Shown one piece after another: positions 35,289-44,385 of a stretch of 64,000 nt of DNA (position 1 is the stretch's first letter; each line of letters begins with the position of its first letter). Where the stretch lies: positions 1,146,501-1,210,500 of the forward strand of contig JAQPZY010001688.1 in NCBI GenBank assembly GCA_029931535.1. The letters are read 5' to 3'. The notes under the pieces were generated by a model. The model worked only from the letters and a program-made list of their open reading frames with translations. It did not search any database and had not been told where the DNA came from. A program made the position numbers and the translations under genes. Origin of the DNA: Margaritifera margaritifera. Its lineage: Eukaryota > Mollusca > Bivalvia > Unionida > Margaritiferidae.

Positions 35289-35915
35289 ATCGATCAGTAA
35301 ATACGCATCTGGCAATTGAGTGGCATCGTCATAAGCAAAAGTCAGCTGAGGTGTTCCTACTTTTTTAGCCAAGACATCAACTTCAGATTTGTCTCTTGGA
35401 CTTTTAAACAACACCACATAATGAGCATTGAGACTGGTGGAGATATGCGCTTTACTTTGTTGAAATAAATTTTGAGTAATGTAAATAATACTGGTATTTC
35501 GATGATGTCCTTTTCGTGTAAACCAGTTTAGTTTCCTCTTCTTCTTCTCCTATCATGTTATCGAATGTGACGATATGCGTTTGACTAGAGTCAGGCACGA
35601 TCCCATCGTCTTTGCGACGAATCCCTTCTACAAACGAAAATGTTTTTCCTTGACTTTCTTGTAACGTGTACGACGATTGCCACTCTTTGTTAAACCACAT
35701 GATACGTTGTGGAGGACGATCGAACAAAAGTGATTTGTGTTCACACATTTGACAAATTCTGTTTTGCCTGAACCACTAGGTCCACCAATCGACACGTTAA
35801 AGGAATGGCGAAGATAAAGTGCCACCCAACTTTGACGATCTGACCTTCTGTCAGTCACTTTGAGAACGTAGGATGCAGCCATAACTCTCGAGTAGCTTGG
35901 AAATTTCGGATACAA
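35175..35915 (-). pseudogene. Polinton packaging ATPase (FtsK/HerA, A32-like)
   Basis: Minus-strand reading gives NVSIGGPSGSGKTEFVK, a Walker A P-loop (35756-35793), then PPQRIMWFNKEWQSSY, FSFVEGIRR, and THIVTFDNMIGEEEEE as the Walker B region (about 35551-35575). The usual acidic pair there reads Asp-Asn. After a frame change VLFKSPRDKSEVDVLAKK (35372-35417), TFAYDDATQLPDAYLLIDLK and IPDYLRFCSDLF complete the family's C-terminal half. In Polintons and related viruses this enzyme is thought to pump DNA into virions. It is convergent with, and directly abuts, the truncated polB. At least two frameshifts break it. Confidence 0.9.
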
Positions 35916-36480
35916 TCACCAAGAACGTGAGACATTTTATACATGTTTAATTTTTTATAATGCAAGAAAAATATTCACATTTCAAAAAAGGTTCATGTTT
36001 TGTTTCCTAAATCAGTCACACACGTCTTTCCCATAGTCAACCACCTCTTATTTCAAAGTGTCGAATCCAAGACTTATCCAGTCACGTACAGCCTTCTAGT
36101 CGTAAAGCTGTTGGTGTATCCTACTAGCGACACACACTTCTTGGTAAGTATGAAGAGAATAAAGTGCTACGAATTATTCACAATCCGCATCCAAACACAT
36201 CATTAAACAAAAACCAAAAAAAAAAAAAAACAAAAACAAAAAAAAACAAAACCAAAACCCAAAACAAAACAAAACATAAAGTAGATTTGGCACATTGGCC
36301 GATCCGAGAATAGATACTCAAAGAAAGAAACACATTATCTTGGAACTTGGTGGAAGCGGATCTCTAGAAGGTGTAATTGTTTGTTTGCTTCTACAATAGG
36401 ATCATAATGACTTAGCTAAAAAAAAGCTAAACGTACCCAAAAAACCCAAATCCAACAGACAGACAAAAAAAAAGAATAAG
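35916..36480. other. Polinton intergenic, A-rich
   Basis: Between the ATPase and the next plus-strand open frames. An A/C-rich stretch lies at 36208-36275. No gene recognised. Confidence 0.5.
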
Positions 36481-36506
36481 AGAGGAGCAGTGAGTTCACA
36501 CTCTAA

Positions 36507-36982
36507 ATGATCTCCCAAGAAGAAAATAAAAAACGATGCTTTAAAGAAAGAGACGCCGTGGCTAGAACGCGCACGTGCTCACGAAAAGCTCGATCTGTGA
36601 TCGTCTCCCTTTTCCCCTCCTCCGTTATTGATGATGCCAGTCAAACCTGCTTTAAGACGAGTGCTTTCTCATCTGATGAAAAAATGGAAACTCATCTCCA
36701 AAGGGACTTCTACTTCTTCTTTGTCGTCGTCTTTTTCTGCTGCTCCAGCTGTTCCAGCCAAAATGTTGACATCCCCTAACAAAAAGTGCAAGACAGAACA
36801 TGCTACAAAGTTTACAGGATTTATCCAAACAAAAACTGGCACGATTTAGCCTCGTTGTCACGTAGTGCCCAAAGTCAGGTTGGTACGATGTCCCGACAAT
36901 CAGTGGTACGAATTCCAGTATAAATGAAGAGGTGTTGGACAAGATTTACGTCAGTTCCTCTGAACAAGATATATGCATGTAT
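36507..36982 (+). pseudogene. unidentified Polinton region, Ser/Lys-rich
   Basis: Two overlapping plus-strand frames (36507-36779 and 36628-36849) encode Lys/Arg- and Ser/Ala-rich peptides. The second is MMMPVKPALRRVLSHLMKKW followed by Ser-rich sequence. A later frame around 36850-36950 reads PRCHVVPKVRLVRCPDNQWY. I do not recognise the family. Position between ATPase and integrase suggests a Polinton accessory gene, cut by a LINE 3' end at 36983. Confidence 0.35.
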
Positions 36983-37235
36983 GTAGTTGCGTTTTACATC
37001 GCTTCAGCACGACAGATCTAGTGCCAACTAAATGTAAATGTTGGAAAAATGAAAAACTGAATTGCACAAAACTTTAGGAATATAACCACTTGCAAAAATT
37101 GAAAACATGAAATACTATAAAATGTAAAACTGTTAAAATTCTGTAAAATTTATATATAACAAAATATAGAGGTAGCACATGTAATATCCCTAAAAGATAC
37201 GGTCAAAATTTGCTGTATACACTGTTTAAAAATGT
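36983..37235 (-). mobile_element. jockey/I-like LINE 3' end, about 250 bp, inside Polinton
   Basis: The diverged family motif (GCGTTTTACATCGCTTCAGC, then AGTGCCAACTAAATG) is followed by the A/T-rich 3' UTR seen in other copies (TAAAATTCTGTAAAATTTAT, then AGGTAGCACATGTAA). Directly outside the 3' end is TATGCATGTATGTA, a tail remnant. The insertion postdates the Polinton. Confidence 0.8.
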
Positions 37236-37451
37236 CTGACCCCCCCCCCAACTATCCCTTCTCGTTTAGCTAAACACTAGAATGTCCTGTCGCATAATTC
37301 AAAAAGCACATAAATAAATCATCGATACTGTGTGCGAATGTTAGTTGAACGTCTTGGAGGGAACGGTTCCCTTGATAAAGATACAGAAACAGCGACTAGG
37401 ACGACATCGTCGAGTTCTTCGCCAAATGGTGAGAAGAAAAAAAATTAGTCA

Positions 37452-37880
37452 GTGAAAAGAAAAATGTGGAGGACGATTTATTCCCATGCTGATAAGTCCG
37501 TTGTTAAAAGTCACTGCTCCTTTGTTGGGATGGATTACTGGACGCCTTTTAGGAGTGTTGAGGTGAACGTAATAAGAACAGACTTTTCTGGCAGGAAATC
37601 ACACCTGTACCTGGATCTTAAGGAAGGAGGAAAATTAACTTTCGTTCCTTACAAGCGGCGAATGGAACTCCACCGTTGGTACGAACAACGGATACCTTAC
37701 TTACTTCCGAATCCTAATCTAATTGAGATATCACACTTACACTAACGGTTACAATCGTTGATGACTCGAACAGATTTGTTAGGAACAGAAACATCGCAAC
37801 GGTACGGACAATTATTGCAACGTTTTCTACAGTTTAACTGGAAAGCTTTAGACGAGACGGTTAAACCTAATCTTAGAGAT
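37452..37880 (+). pseudogene. unidentified Polinton protein
   Basis: The frame at 37452-37745 encodes about 97 residues including KSHCSFVGMDYWTPFRSVEV, SHLYLDLKEGGKLTFVPYKR and HRWYEQRIPYLLPNPNLIE. It continues past a stop with TETSQRYGQLLQRFLQFNWK. It looks like real, folded-protein sequence rather than repeat translation, but I cannot name a family. It lies immediately upstream of a short basic ORF and the integrase. Best described as an unassigned Polinton gene. Confidence 0.45.
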
Positions 37881-37887
37881 TTCAAGA

Positions 37888-38034
37888 ATGCCATCAAAAC
37901 CGAAGAAAAGAAAAACAGTAGCGGCAGCTAAACGGGGATGGAAGAGAAAAAAAGTTTTTCAAACTCCCTCTGGTCAAACACCTTTTCCACACAGTGTGGC
38001 AGCCCTGTTGAGATCTTCCCCTATTCCTAGGTGA
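37888..38034 (+). CDS. short Lys/Arg-rich ORF, possible virion core peptide
   Basis: A short frame of about 48 codons begins MPSKPKKRKTVAAAKRGWKR and ends in SSPIPR with TGA at 38032-38034. The first half is about 40% basic, reminiscent in composition only of small DNA-binding core proteins of adenovirus-like virions. Position just before the integrase supports membership in the Polinton. The function is inference. Confidence 0.35.
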   Translation: MPSKPKKRKTVAAAKRGWKRKKVFQTPSGQTPFPHSVAALLRSSPIPR

Positions 38035-38269
38035 GAAGAAATGAAAGCCTGTGTCAAAAAGATGATGTCGACACCCTCTTCAGTAGAAGAAAATAAGAAA
38101 AGAAAGAAGGGCAGACAGAAGTGAATAAAAAATCAACAAAATTGGAAACTTCCTACTCCAATCGCTCGTCGGACACGTCAAGCATCGCAATCCAAAATAC
38201 ATGTACCACACGAACCTAAGAGCATCGAACAGTGGGTGACTTCTTGTAAAGCAATAACAAGAACATACT
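38035..38269 (+). other. Polinton, basic region upstream of integrase
   Basis: Plus-strand frames here are basic and broken (for example ENKKRKKGRQK and PIARRTRQASQSK). They could be the N-terminal extension of the integrase or a continuation of the basic ORF. Not resolvable by eye. Confidence 0.35.
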
Positions 38270-39135
38270 TTTAGCTAGCATTTACTACATTCCTACGGAG
38301 GAATACAAACATTGTATCGTGCAGCCAAAACCAAACTCAAAAGTCCACGTCTGCAAGATGTACGACAACGGTTACAAGAACAATCGACATACGCGTTACA
38401 CAAACCCACTGGACAAAAATTTCCAAGCAGTAAAACCTAAGTAGTATGAATCAATCATCAATGGCAGGCCGATTTAGCAGATGTCTTTCATATAGCTTCG
38501 TACAATTGAGGTTACAAATATTTGTTTTGCTTCATTTATGCGTTTTAACAATCGGCTTGAGTAGTTCATGTGTCCTCTAAAACAAGTTCAGACTTAGTGC
38601 GAGCTTTAAAAATCGTCTTGAAACAAAGAGGTCAAGACCCTCTGTGATGACAAACGGACACAAGGCACCGAATTTCTTAACCAGGCTTAAAAAAACCCCC
38701 AAAAAACAAAAAACAAAAAACCACATATTCAATTCTTTTACCACATTTTACAACAGAAAATACTGAAACTAAAGCCAGTGTCGTAGAACGTTTCCAAAGA
38801 ATCATGAAAGAACGTATGTGGAAATATTGTACACATCAACATACTCTCAAATACATCAACGTGTTACCACGTCAGGTCTAAGTTTACAATCAATCGTACC
38901 ATCGGATGTGCTCCAGAAGATGTGATACCTCAAAAGAAACTGATTGTGTTTTTTATTTGCCCGAGTTACAACGAGTGACCAAAAAAGGCGACCACGTGTA
39001 CCATGCAGAAAGCATTCTCGATCAAAGAACACGTGAATTGAGAAAACGTCATATCCAGGAAGTCAAAGTCCGTTGAAAAGGATATCCACCCAGATTCAAT
39101 TCTTGGATTGCAGCTTCACAAGTCACTGTCTATTA
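38270..39135 (+). pseudogene. Polinton integrase (retroviral-type, chromo-like tail)
   Basis: Recognisable blocks on the plus strand: QTLYRAAKTKLKSPRLQDV and TYALHKPTGQKFPS (zinc-binding/linker region), INHQWQADLADVFHIASYN (38456 onwards; first catalytic Asp in QADLAD), SSDLVRALKIVLKQRGQDP, a degenerate GTEFLNQ with nearby Asp (about 38648-38690), and KASVVERFQRIMKERMWKY with the catalytic Glu (about 38770-38825). The C-terminus has VTKKGDHVYHAESILDQRTR and KGYPPRFNSWIAASQVTVY (39077-39130), a chromodomain-like end typical of Polinton integrases. At least four in-frame stops and an insertion near the middle Asp inactivate it. The role in the intact element is insertion of the linear genome into the chromosome. 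Confidence 0.9.
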
Positions 39136-39156
39136 AAATAAGTAGACGTCACAAAC

Positions 39157-39545
39157 ATGTCGTTAAACACCGCATCCTCTTCTCCGATGTCATCCCTCCA
39201 AGAACTACAAAAACAACAACCACAGGGGGTGTGGTGTGGAGAATGTGTTCTGAAAAGTAAAATCATCTTTTTCTGTCACATCTTCGTGGTGTATTGTGTC
39301 ATTGGAGCAGCGAGTGGAAACTTGAATTTGCAACAAAGAAATAAACAACTGTGGGCTACTTTACTCAGGAGTTGTATTGGCTTCTTCCCAATCCTTTGTT
39401 GAAATATACCGACAGTAGTAACAACGGTAGCCACACCAACGCCAGTCGCCACTCTTTCAATCACAGCAGTCCAATGGAATCCTTGGATAATAATTCTCCT
39501 TTGACATCGAGTGACTCCTCGGGGACAAGAACCATGGAATTATGA
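39157..39545 (+). pseudogene. unidentified Polinton protein with hydrophobic segment
   Basis: Two frames overlap: 39157-39402 starts MSLNTASSSPMSSLQELQKQ and contains a hydrophobic stretch (IIFFCHIFVVYCVIG). The second (39351-39545) is Ser/Asn-rich and ends ...GTRTMEL just before the penton-like start. They may be one gene split by a frameshift. Family not recognised. Confidence 0.4.
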
Positions 39546-40415
39546 ATAACCAATTTTATTTAACATTATCTAGTAACAGTTCTATGGATATGTTTACCAG
39601 CAACAAATTATGTTGTTTCACGGCCAAATTACCTCAGTCCATAGAACTGGATCACGAAGCTCATTGGGTAGAAATCATTCATCTCACTCAAGTCTTGAAT
39701 ATTATTGTAGATCAAACCACTTTCGTCGTAGAAATATTCAAAGAACAAGTTCAAGAACACTTGGACAAAGATGATCTTGGTTATTACGGAAAAAAATAAC
39801 ACCAGCACCAGCTAATCCCCAACTGAATATCTATAACGTGAATTCATGCAGGATATTATTTTAATGCTTTACATCTCGTCGAAAAGATTTCAACTATTTT
39901 CAACGATCAGTTTGGCAAAGCACTGGACAAAACTCATCAAAGTGTGTTAATGGAGAACCATCCACCTTATCTTCGTTTCATATTGGATATTTCCTAGGGC
40001 AAAATCACCTTTTCTTCCAGTTTTCTTGCTATTCTGGCTGGAAACACAGCTTTCATTTCCACAAAAGACACCAACAACAACTTGAAGAATCTTCAAGTAT
40101 TTCGCTGCCTTATCAAATTCAACGAAGGTCTGAATTTGATGTTTGTGCACTCTGTTATCGTAGAGTACAACCTAGTGAGAAACACAATTGCCCCGTTGCT
40201 GATAGTCATTCCTTTCAAAGTGGATTATGCCAAAGATTCTTACAATTAAGAATCAAACACTTAATGCGTTCACCAAAAATGAGTGCATCATTATTATCTT
40301 CCTGTTAGCAAATCGTATTTTGACAGTGTGAATAATAGCATTTAAAGGAAATCTTGAACAAAATATTCTCTTCTCTAAAGGAAAAGTCACCGAGAAACTA
40401 CATTTTCTAAAATGA
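39542..40415 (+). pseudogene. Polinton penton-like (minor capsid) protein
   Basis: The start MNNQFYLTLSSNSSMDMF, followed by SNKLCCFTAKLPQSIELD and a WVEIIHLTQ region, matches the N-terminus of the Polinton minor-capsid/penton-type protein (usual pattern FYLTLPSNSSMD...F...L...W...L.EI.YP). After a stop at 39799 homology reappears in other frames with LMFVHSVIVEYNLVRNTIAP and IVIPFKVDYAKDS (about 40135-40240), and finally LFSKGKVTEKLHF before TGA at about 40413-40415. In the intact element this single-jelly-roll protein would form capsid vertices. Several frameshifts. Precise naming as penton (PX) is from family recall. Confidence 0.75.
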
Positions 40416-40434
40416 GTCTTCAGTGAATTGTAAC

Positions 40435-40855
40435 TTGTGTATCCTGTGTACCGAGGAGTAGCTTGACAATTAGGACATGGTTTGGGAGATATATTAAAAT
40501 CGGCCTTTAGTGCGATGGCATCCGTCCGAAAACCTATGGTTACTCGAGGATTGCATGCTTTAAAAGATGATGCCTTGACACAAGGAAGACAATTTCTCCA
40601 GAACGTGCTCAATAACCAGCAAAATCCCAAAACAAGCGTTAATGAAGGCAGGACAAAATGTGTTGATTCAGACAGGAAAAGAACCCTCAAAAATTCACTT
40701 TACACTCCTGTTGAAAATATTGATTCTTCTTCTACGCAACATCAAGGACAAAACAGAAAGAGACGTCGAAAATCCGTCAGACCTCACAGACACGACCAGA
40801 AAAAGAATAAAAAAGAACTGCCAGAGATTTGGGCTTTTTTATTCTTAAAAGAAAA
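40435..40855 (+). pseudogene. Polinton basic minor virion protein (PC1-like)
   Basis: The frame opens with VYPVYRGVA, a stop, then QLGHGLGDILKSAFSAMASV, the YRG...GxGLG start typical of a small Polinton virion protein that resembles adenovirus minor core proteins. It continues LHALKDDALTQGRQFLQNVL and, after a likely one-base shift near 40640, GQNVLIQTGKEP. The C-terminal part is strongly basic (QNRKRRRKSVRPHRHDQKKN). The open frame runs on without a stop into the N-terminus of the next gene, which I read as accidental loss of the boundary and not a true fusion. Confidence 0.65.
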
Positions 40856-42102
40856 ACTGACGCACCGAGGTTATTTCGAATGTTCCAAGACAGAACTCGA
40901 CCTGTTTGCCTTGCCACCGGCGATGATGCCGATGCGAGAATCCCAATGGGTAGAATTTCATCCCGTGTCGTCTTTGACCACATCATCTCCTATCGAGTTT
41001 GAAATCAAATGACAAACCAAAGATTACATCAATATGAACAACAGTTACTTGTACCTAAAAGACAAAGTTCTCAAAGCGGACAACACCAATCCAGGCGTCA
41101 GTGGCAGAGTGCCTCCCGTCAACAATTTCATGCAGTCATTGTTCAGAGAAGTGGATTTGTACTTGAACAACAATCTGGTCAGCAGCAGGATGGACACTTA
41201 CCCTTACCGAAAAGAAGGCAAGAACACACATTTGGAATCATCGGTGGTGTGGAAACCTGACACCTTGGGTGTATTCAGCGGCTCAGAATTGAAAGAAACT
41301 GACGATCCTCACAATTTAGGATTGAAGGACCGCCAAAAGAAAATCAAACAAGGACGTAGTTTCGAAGTAATGGATTGTTCACACTTGGACATGTACTTGC
41401 AAGACAAGTATTGAATGGTGTGGATGTACGTCTGAGACTGAATAGAAGTAGTACCTATTTCCATTTGATGGTTGATGTTAACAAGTACAAAAATAACATC
41501 GAAGAAGCCAGAGTCTACGTGGGACCTGTGAAAGTCTTACCTAAAGTGAGAAACTACATCAATCAAGCTCCGACCAAATCTACAGCTAAGTATCCTCTAC
41601 GATTAGAGGAAGTAAAAAATCCTTCGCCATTGCCTCTGGATCGCGTCTTCCAAGGTCAACTGCCTAAACGTGTGCTTACTGGCATCGTCAGTAATGGTGC
41701 CGTCAACGAAACTATTGATCAAAGCCCTTTCCAGTTCGGACATTTCAACATGTCCAAGATAGAAGTGATCCGATACCACCAGACGTTGTGTACCAGATCT
41801 TTTGAACCTAACTTTGCCCAGAAAAAATACTTGGGATTTTACTTGAGTCTCTTTGAAGCCATATGACTATTAGGAGCCAACATCACTTCGTACGACGATT
41901 ATGTGGGGGGATTTTGTTTGTTTGGATTTTACTTCACTCAAGACCAAGGCATTAACGAGGGATATTTCCACCCTATAATGTCCGGCCAACTCCGCGTGGA
42001 ACTTCAGTTTCCAGCGGCACTCCTGTACACAGGGATGTAATTTTGTATGTAGAATTTCATAATAACCTATGAATTAACAGTCTGAGAGAAGCGATCCTAG
42101 AC

Positions 42103-42106
<4 letters not shown>
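40856..42106 (+). pseudogene. Polinton major capsid protein (double jelly-roll)
   Basis: The N-terminus reads CSKTELDLFALPPAMMPMRE and WVEFHPVSSL, then a TGA at 41010-41012 interrupts, and the same frame continues with KDYINMNNSYLYLKDKVLKA, VPPVNNFMQSLFREVDLYLN and MDTYPYRKE. A frameshift near 41375-41414 moves to LNGVDVRLRLNRSSTYFHLM, IEEARVYVGPVKVLPKV, KYPLRLEEVKN, FQGQLPKRVLTGIVSNGAVN and SPFQFGHFNM. After the stop at 41866 the end block reads QGINEGYFHPIMSGQLRVEL. This block order is that of the Polinton major capsid protein. The presence of capsid genes is why Polintons are considered virus-like. This copy is inactivated by one nonsense codon and at least one frameshift. Confidence 0.9.
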
Positions 42107-42139
<33 letters not shown>

Positions 42140-42142
<3 letters not shown>

Positions 42143-42475
42143 GAACGCGAACACATGAGGATGATGCTTTCATTCAAAACAGAAACTACAGCAGTTGCAG
42201 ACCCCACTTCCAATAGGAGAAGAAGAGAAAGACACACTCATGATGTCACCAGAACAGGAACAGCACTCTTGACCAGTGAACATTGTTCTAGTTGTCAAAT
42301 AGATCATCCGAGTCAAAAACAACACGACCAATGTTTGATGATGCGTCAAGAAGAAAAGTTGGAAGAGTAGCTGGAACAAGCACGTACACTCATCCCAGAA
42401 GAGACAATCTGTAAAGAGTGGTATAAAGACTTAAGTGGCTATTCCCTACCTCCATCGACTTCTTTGTAGGCGAAA
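42140..42475 (+). pseudogene. Polinton small Cys/His protein of unknown function
   Basis: The frame 42140-42370 contains HCSSCQIDHPSQKQHDQC, a C-x2-C-x3-HPSQ-x3-H-x2-C pattern that I associate with an uncharacterised Polinton protein. It continues after the stop at 42368-42370 as LEQARTLIPEETICKEWYKD. An A25-plus run (about 42107-42135) lies just upstream. It sits between capsid and protease genes. Function unknown; metal binding is inferred from the spacing. Confidence 0.5.
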
Positions 42476-42559
42476 AGTATCGAAGCTTTCTTGCAACAGA
42501 GTACCCGTTCATCGACTTGACATATCTTTTAATGAAAAAATCAAGTGTGAAATCATTGC

Positions 42560-42941
42560 TTATTATTACTCGTGAAAATTAATACCTGGGAACTTCATTA
42601 CCTTCTGACCCACAGTTCGTACACAGCTCCCTGGAATCCAGTCGTGTATGCTAAATGTGAACTTCCTCATGGAAAAGCTAAAGACGTTCGAACTTATGTC
42701 AACAACACGGACGACAGGCATCGCCCAGGAACCATTGGGCAGCCATCTACTTTCCCAACAACCACCGAGTCAAATATTTTGATTCCTATGGATTACCTCC
42801 TCTCGAATATGATATAATTGACTTTATAAAAAAAATGCTGTATCGACTCAATTTAAGATTGTGAGATTATAAAGATCAGATTCTATGGTGTGTGGACAAT
42901 ATTGTGTGTATTTTCTTCATCAACGCGATCTTAGATTTTGA
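42560..42941 (+). pseudogene. Polinton maturation protease (adenain-type cysteine protease)
   Basis: In one plus-strand frame NHWAAIYFPNNHRVKYFDSY followed by GLPPLEYD (about 42730-42810) supplies the catalytic His and the conserved FDSYG. Further on MVCGQYCVYFLHQR (about 42885-42925) supplies the catalytic Cys in the C-G-x-Y-C context of adenovirus-type proteases. The N-terminal region is in another frame (42572 onwards) and is poorly conserved. The stretch between His and Cys blocks contains frame changes. Such proteases mature virion proteins. This copy is broken. Confidence 0.85.
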
Positions 42942-43005
42942 ATTAGAACGTTTACTGACTTGATTTTAACGTGATTTCTCTAGAAGCGATACAAAAATAA
43001 AAAAT

Positions 43006-43560
43006 ATGGTTTTGCGAGCTGTATTCTATCCTCACTGTGTACTACACCTATGGATGTTTTCCTTCACGTCCGCACCTCAACTTGTTGGGATCTTTTCCTT
43101 CACGTCTGCGCTTGAAGCATATAAAGCCGGGCTTATCGTCAATCGTGCCATCCATCCTCGCCTCGGCAAAAAATTACAGAACATTATGGCGTGGGAAAGC
43201 TGAGCACAGCCATAGCACTGTTAGAGGGAGTGAAGCACCTCATAGACAGTGTGAAGGAGTACTACTTGAACACCAGGCATCTCCACGTGATCTCCTTACA
43301 AATGGGGAAAGAACTAGTTAGGGAAATAATGGAGGAGTCCGCCAAGACCAAGAGGGCTTGGGCGGAGGAGAAGCGGAAGAGGGAGCGAGAGAGGGAGCAC
43401 CAATGCATCATTTAAAGATGAGAAAAAGTGCAACAAAGTCTTCGTCAGAGGAAATACAAAGTTGAAGAGTTCTTGTGGCAGTAACAAACGCAGCAAAAAT
43501 ATCAAATGCCAGAACAGCCCTTGATCCAGCAAACCGAAGATTGGGAGATAGAAGCAGAGG
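43006..43560 (+). pseudogene. unidentified coiled-coil Polinton ORF
   Basis: Overlapping frames encode VNRAIHPRLGKKLQNIM and then MGKLSTAIALLEGVKHLIDS followed by a Glu/Lys/Arg-rich helical stretch (MEESAKTKRAWAEEKRKRER). The charge pattern suggests a coiled coil. It lies between the protease and the right inverted repeat. I do not recognise a family. Confidence 0.4.
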
Positions 43561-44189
43561 CTCCCAATTTTAGACTGTCAACGTCGAGAGATTGGGTAAC
43601 TACAACGAGATGTGCCCTTGTTGCATAGCCAGGGGTGGTAGTATTTGTGTATGTGTGTTAGATTTCCTATTCTTTTCTATCCTTACATTTAATGTATGAT
43701 AGTATATACATATGTTTGTGTGTTAGTGTGTAAGCACTCCCACTCATTTCATGGATGTTTGTGTGGATAGTGTGTGAGCACTCCAACTCTTTTCAGAGAT
43801 GATATGTGTTAGCAGACCTACCCTTTTCTCTCTTTACACTCCATGCATGATAGTATATAAGTATGTTTGTGTGTAGAGTGTGTAATCACTCCTACCCTTT
43901 TTGTGAGTAAGTTTAGGTATTGGTCAGTAGACGAATGGGTAATCATCAGTCAAAACGGCGTGCTGGTTATTAAGTGTAGGTATTGGTCGGCAGATGACTG
44001 GGTACTGGTCAGTCAAACGGTGTATTTGTAGATAGGTGTGGATGCTGGTCATTCAAAAAAGGCGTATTGGTTAGTAGGTGCAGATACTAGTCAGTCAAAC
44101 AGCGTGTTGTAGGTAGGTGTGGATGCTGGTCACTCAAAAGGGCGTATTGGTTAGTAGGTGTGGATTCTGGTCAGTCAATGTATGTCTCT

Positions 44190-44195
<6 letters not shown>

Positions 44196-44279
<84 letters not shown>

Positions 44280-44280
44280 G
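44196..44280. repeat. compound (CT)n(TA)n microsatellite at LINE 3' end
   Basis: A C10 run, about 18 CT units and about 23 TA units directly abut the 3' end of a jockey-like LINE fragment. Confidence 0.95.
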
Positions 44281-44281
44281 T

Positions 44282-44385
44282 AATATTTTACGGCACCTCA
44301 GCACAAACGTGGCTATGTAGTGCCAACAAAAGGTAAAGTTCGAAAAAATGTAAAAATGAATTGCATACAAATGTAGGTGTTGGTC
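44282..44385 (-). mobile_element. jockey/I-like LINE 3' end, about 100 bp
   Basis: TTTTACGGCACCTCAGCACA is at 44287, with its GTAGTGCCAACAAAAGGTAA partner, ending near GAATTGCATACAA. It is inserted within the right Polinton inverted repeat. Confidence 0.85.

Noticed and set aside
40253..40690. 145-codon minus-strand ORF with a CPNC motif
   Set aside because: It lies antisense to the end of the penton-like gene and the start of the minor virion protein, both supported on the plus strand.
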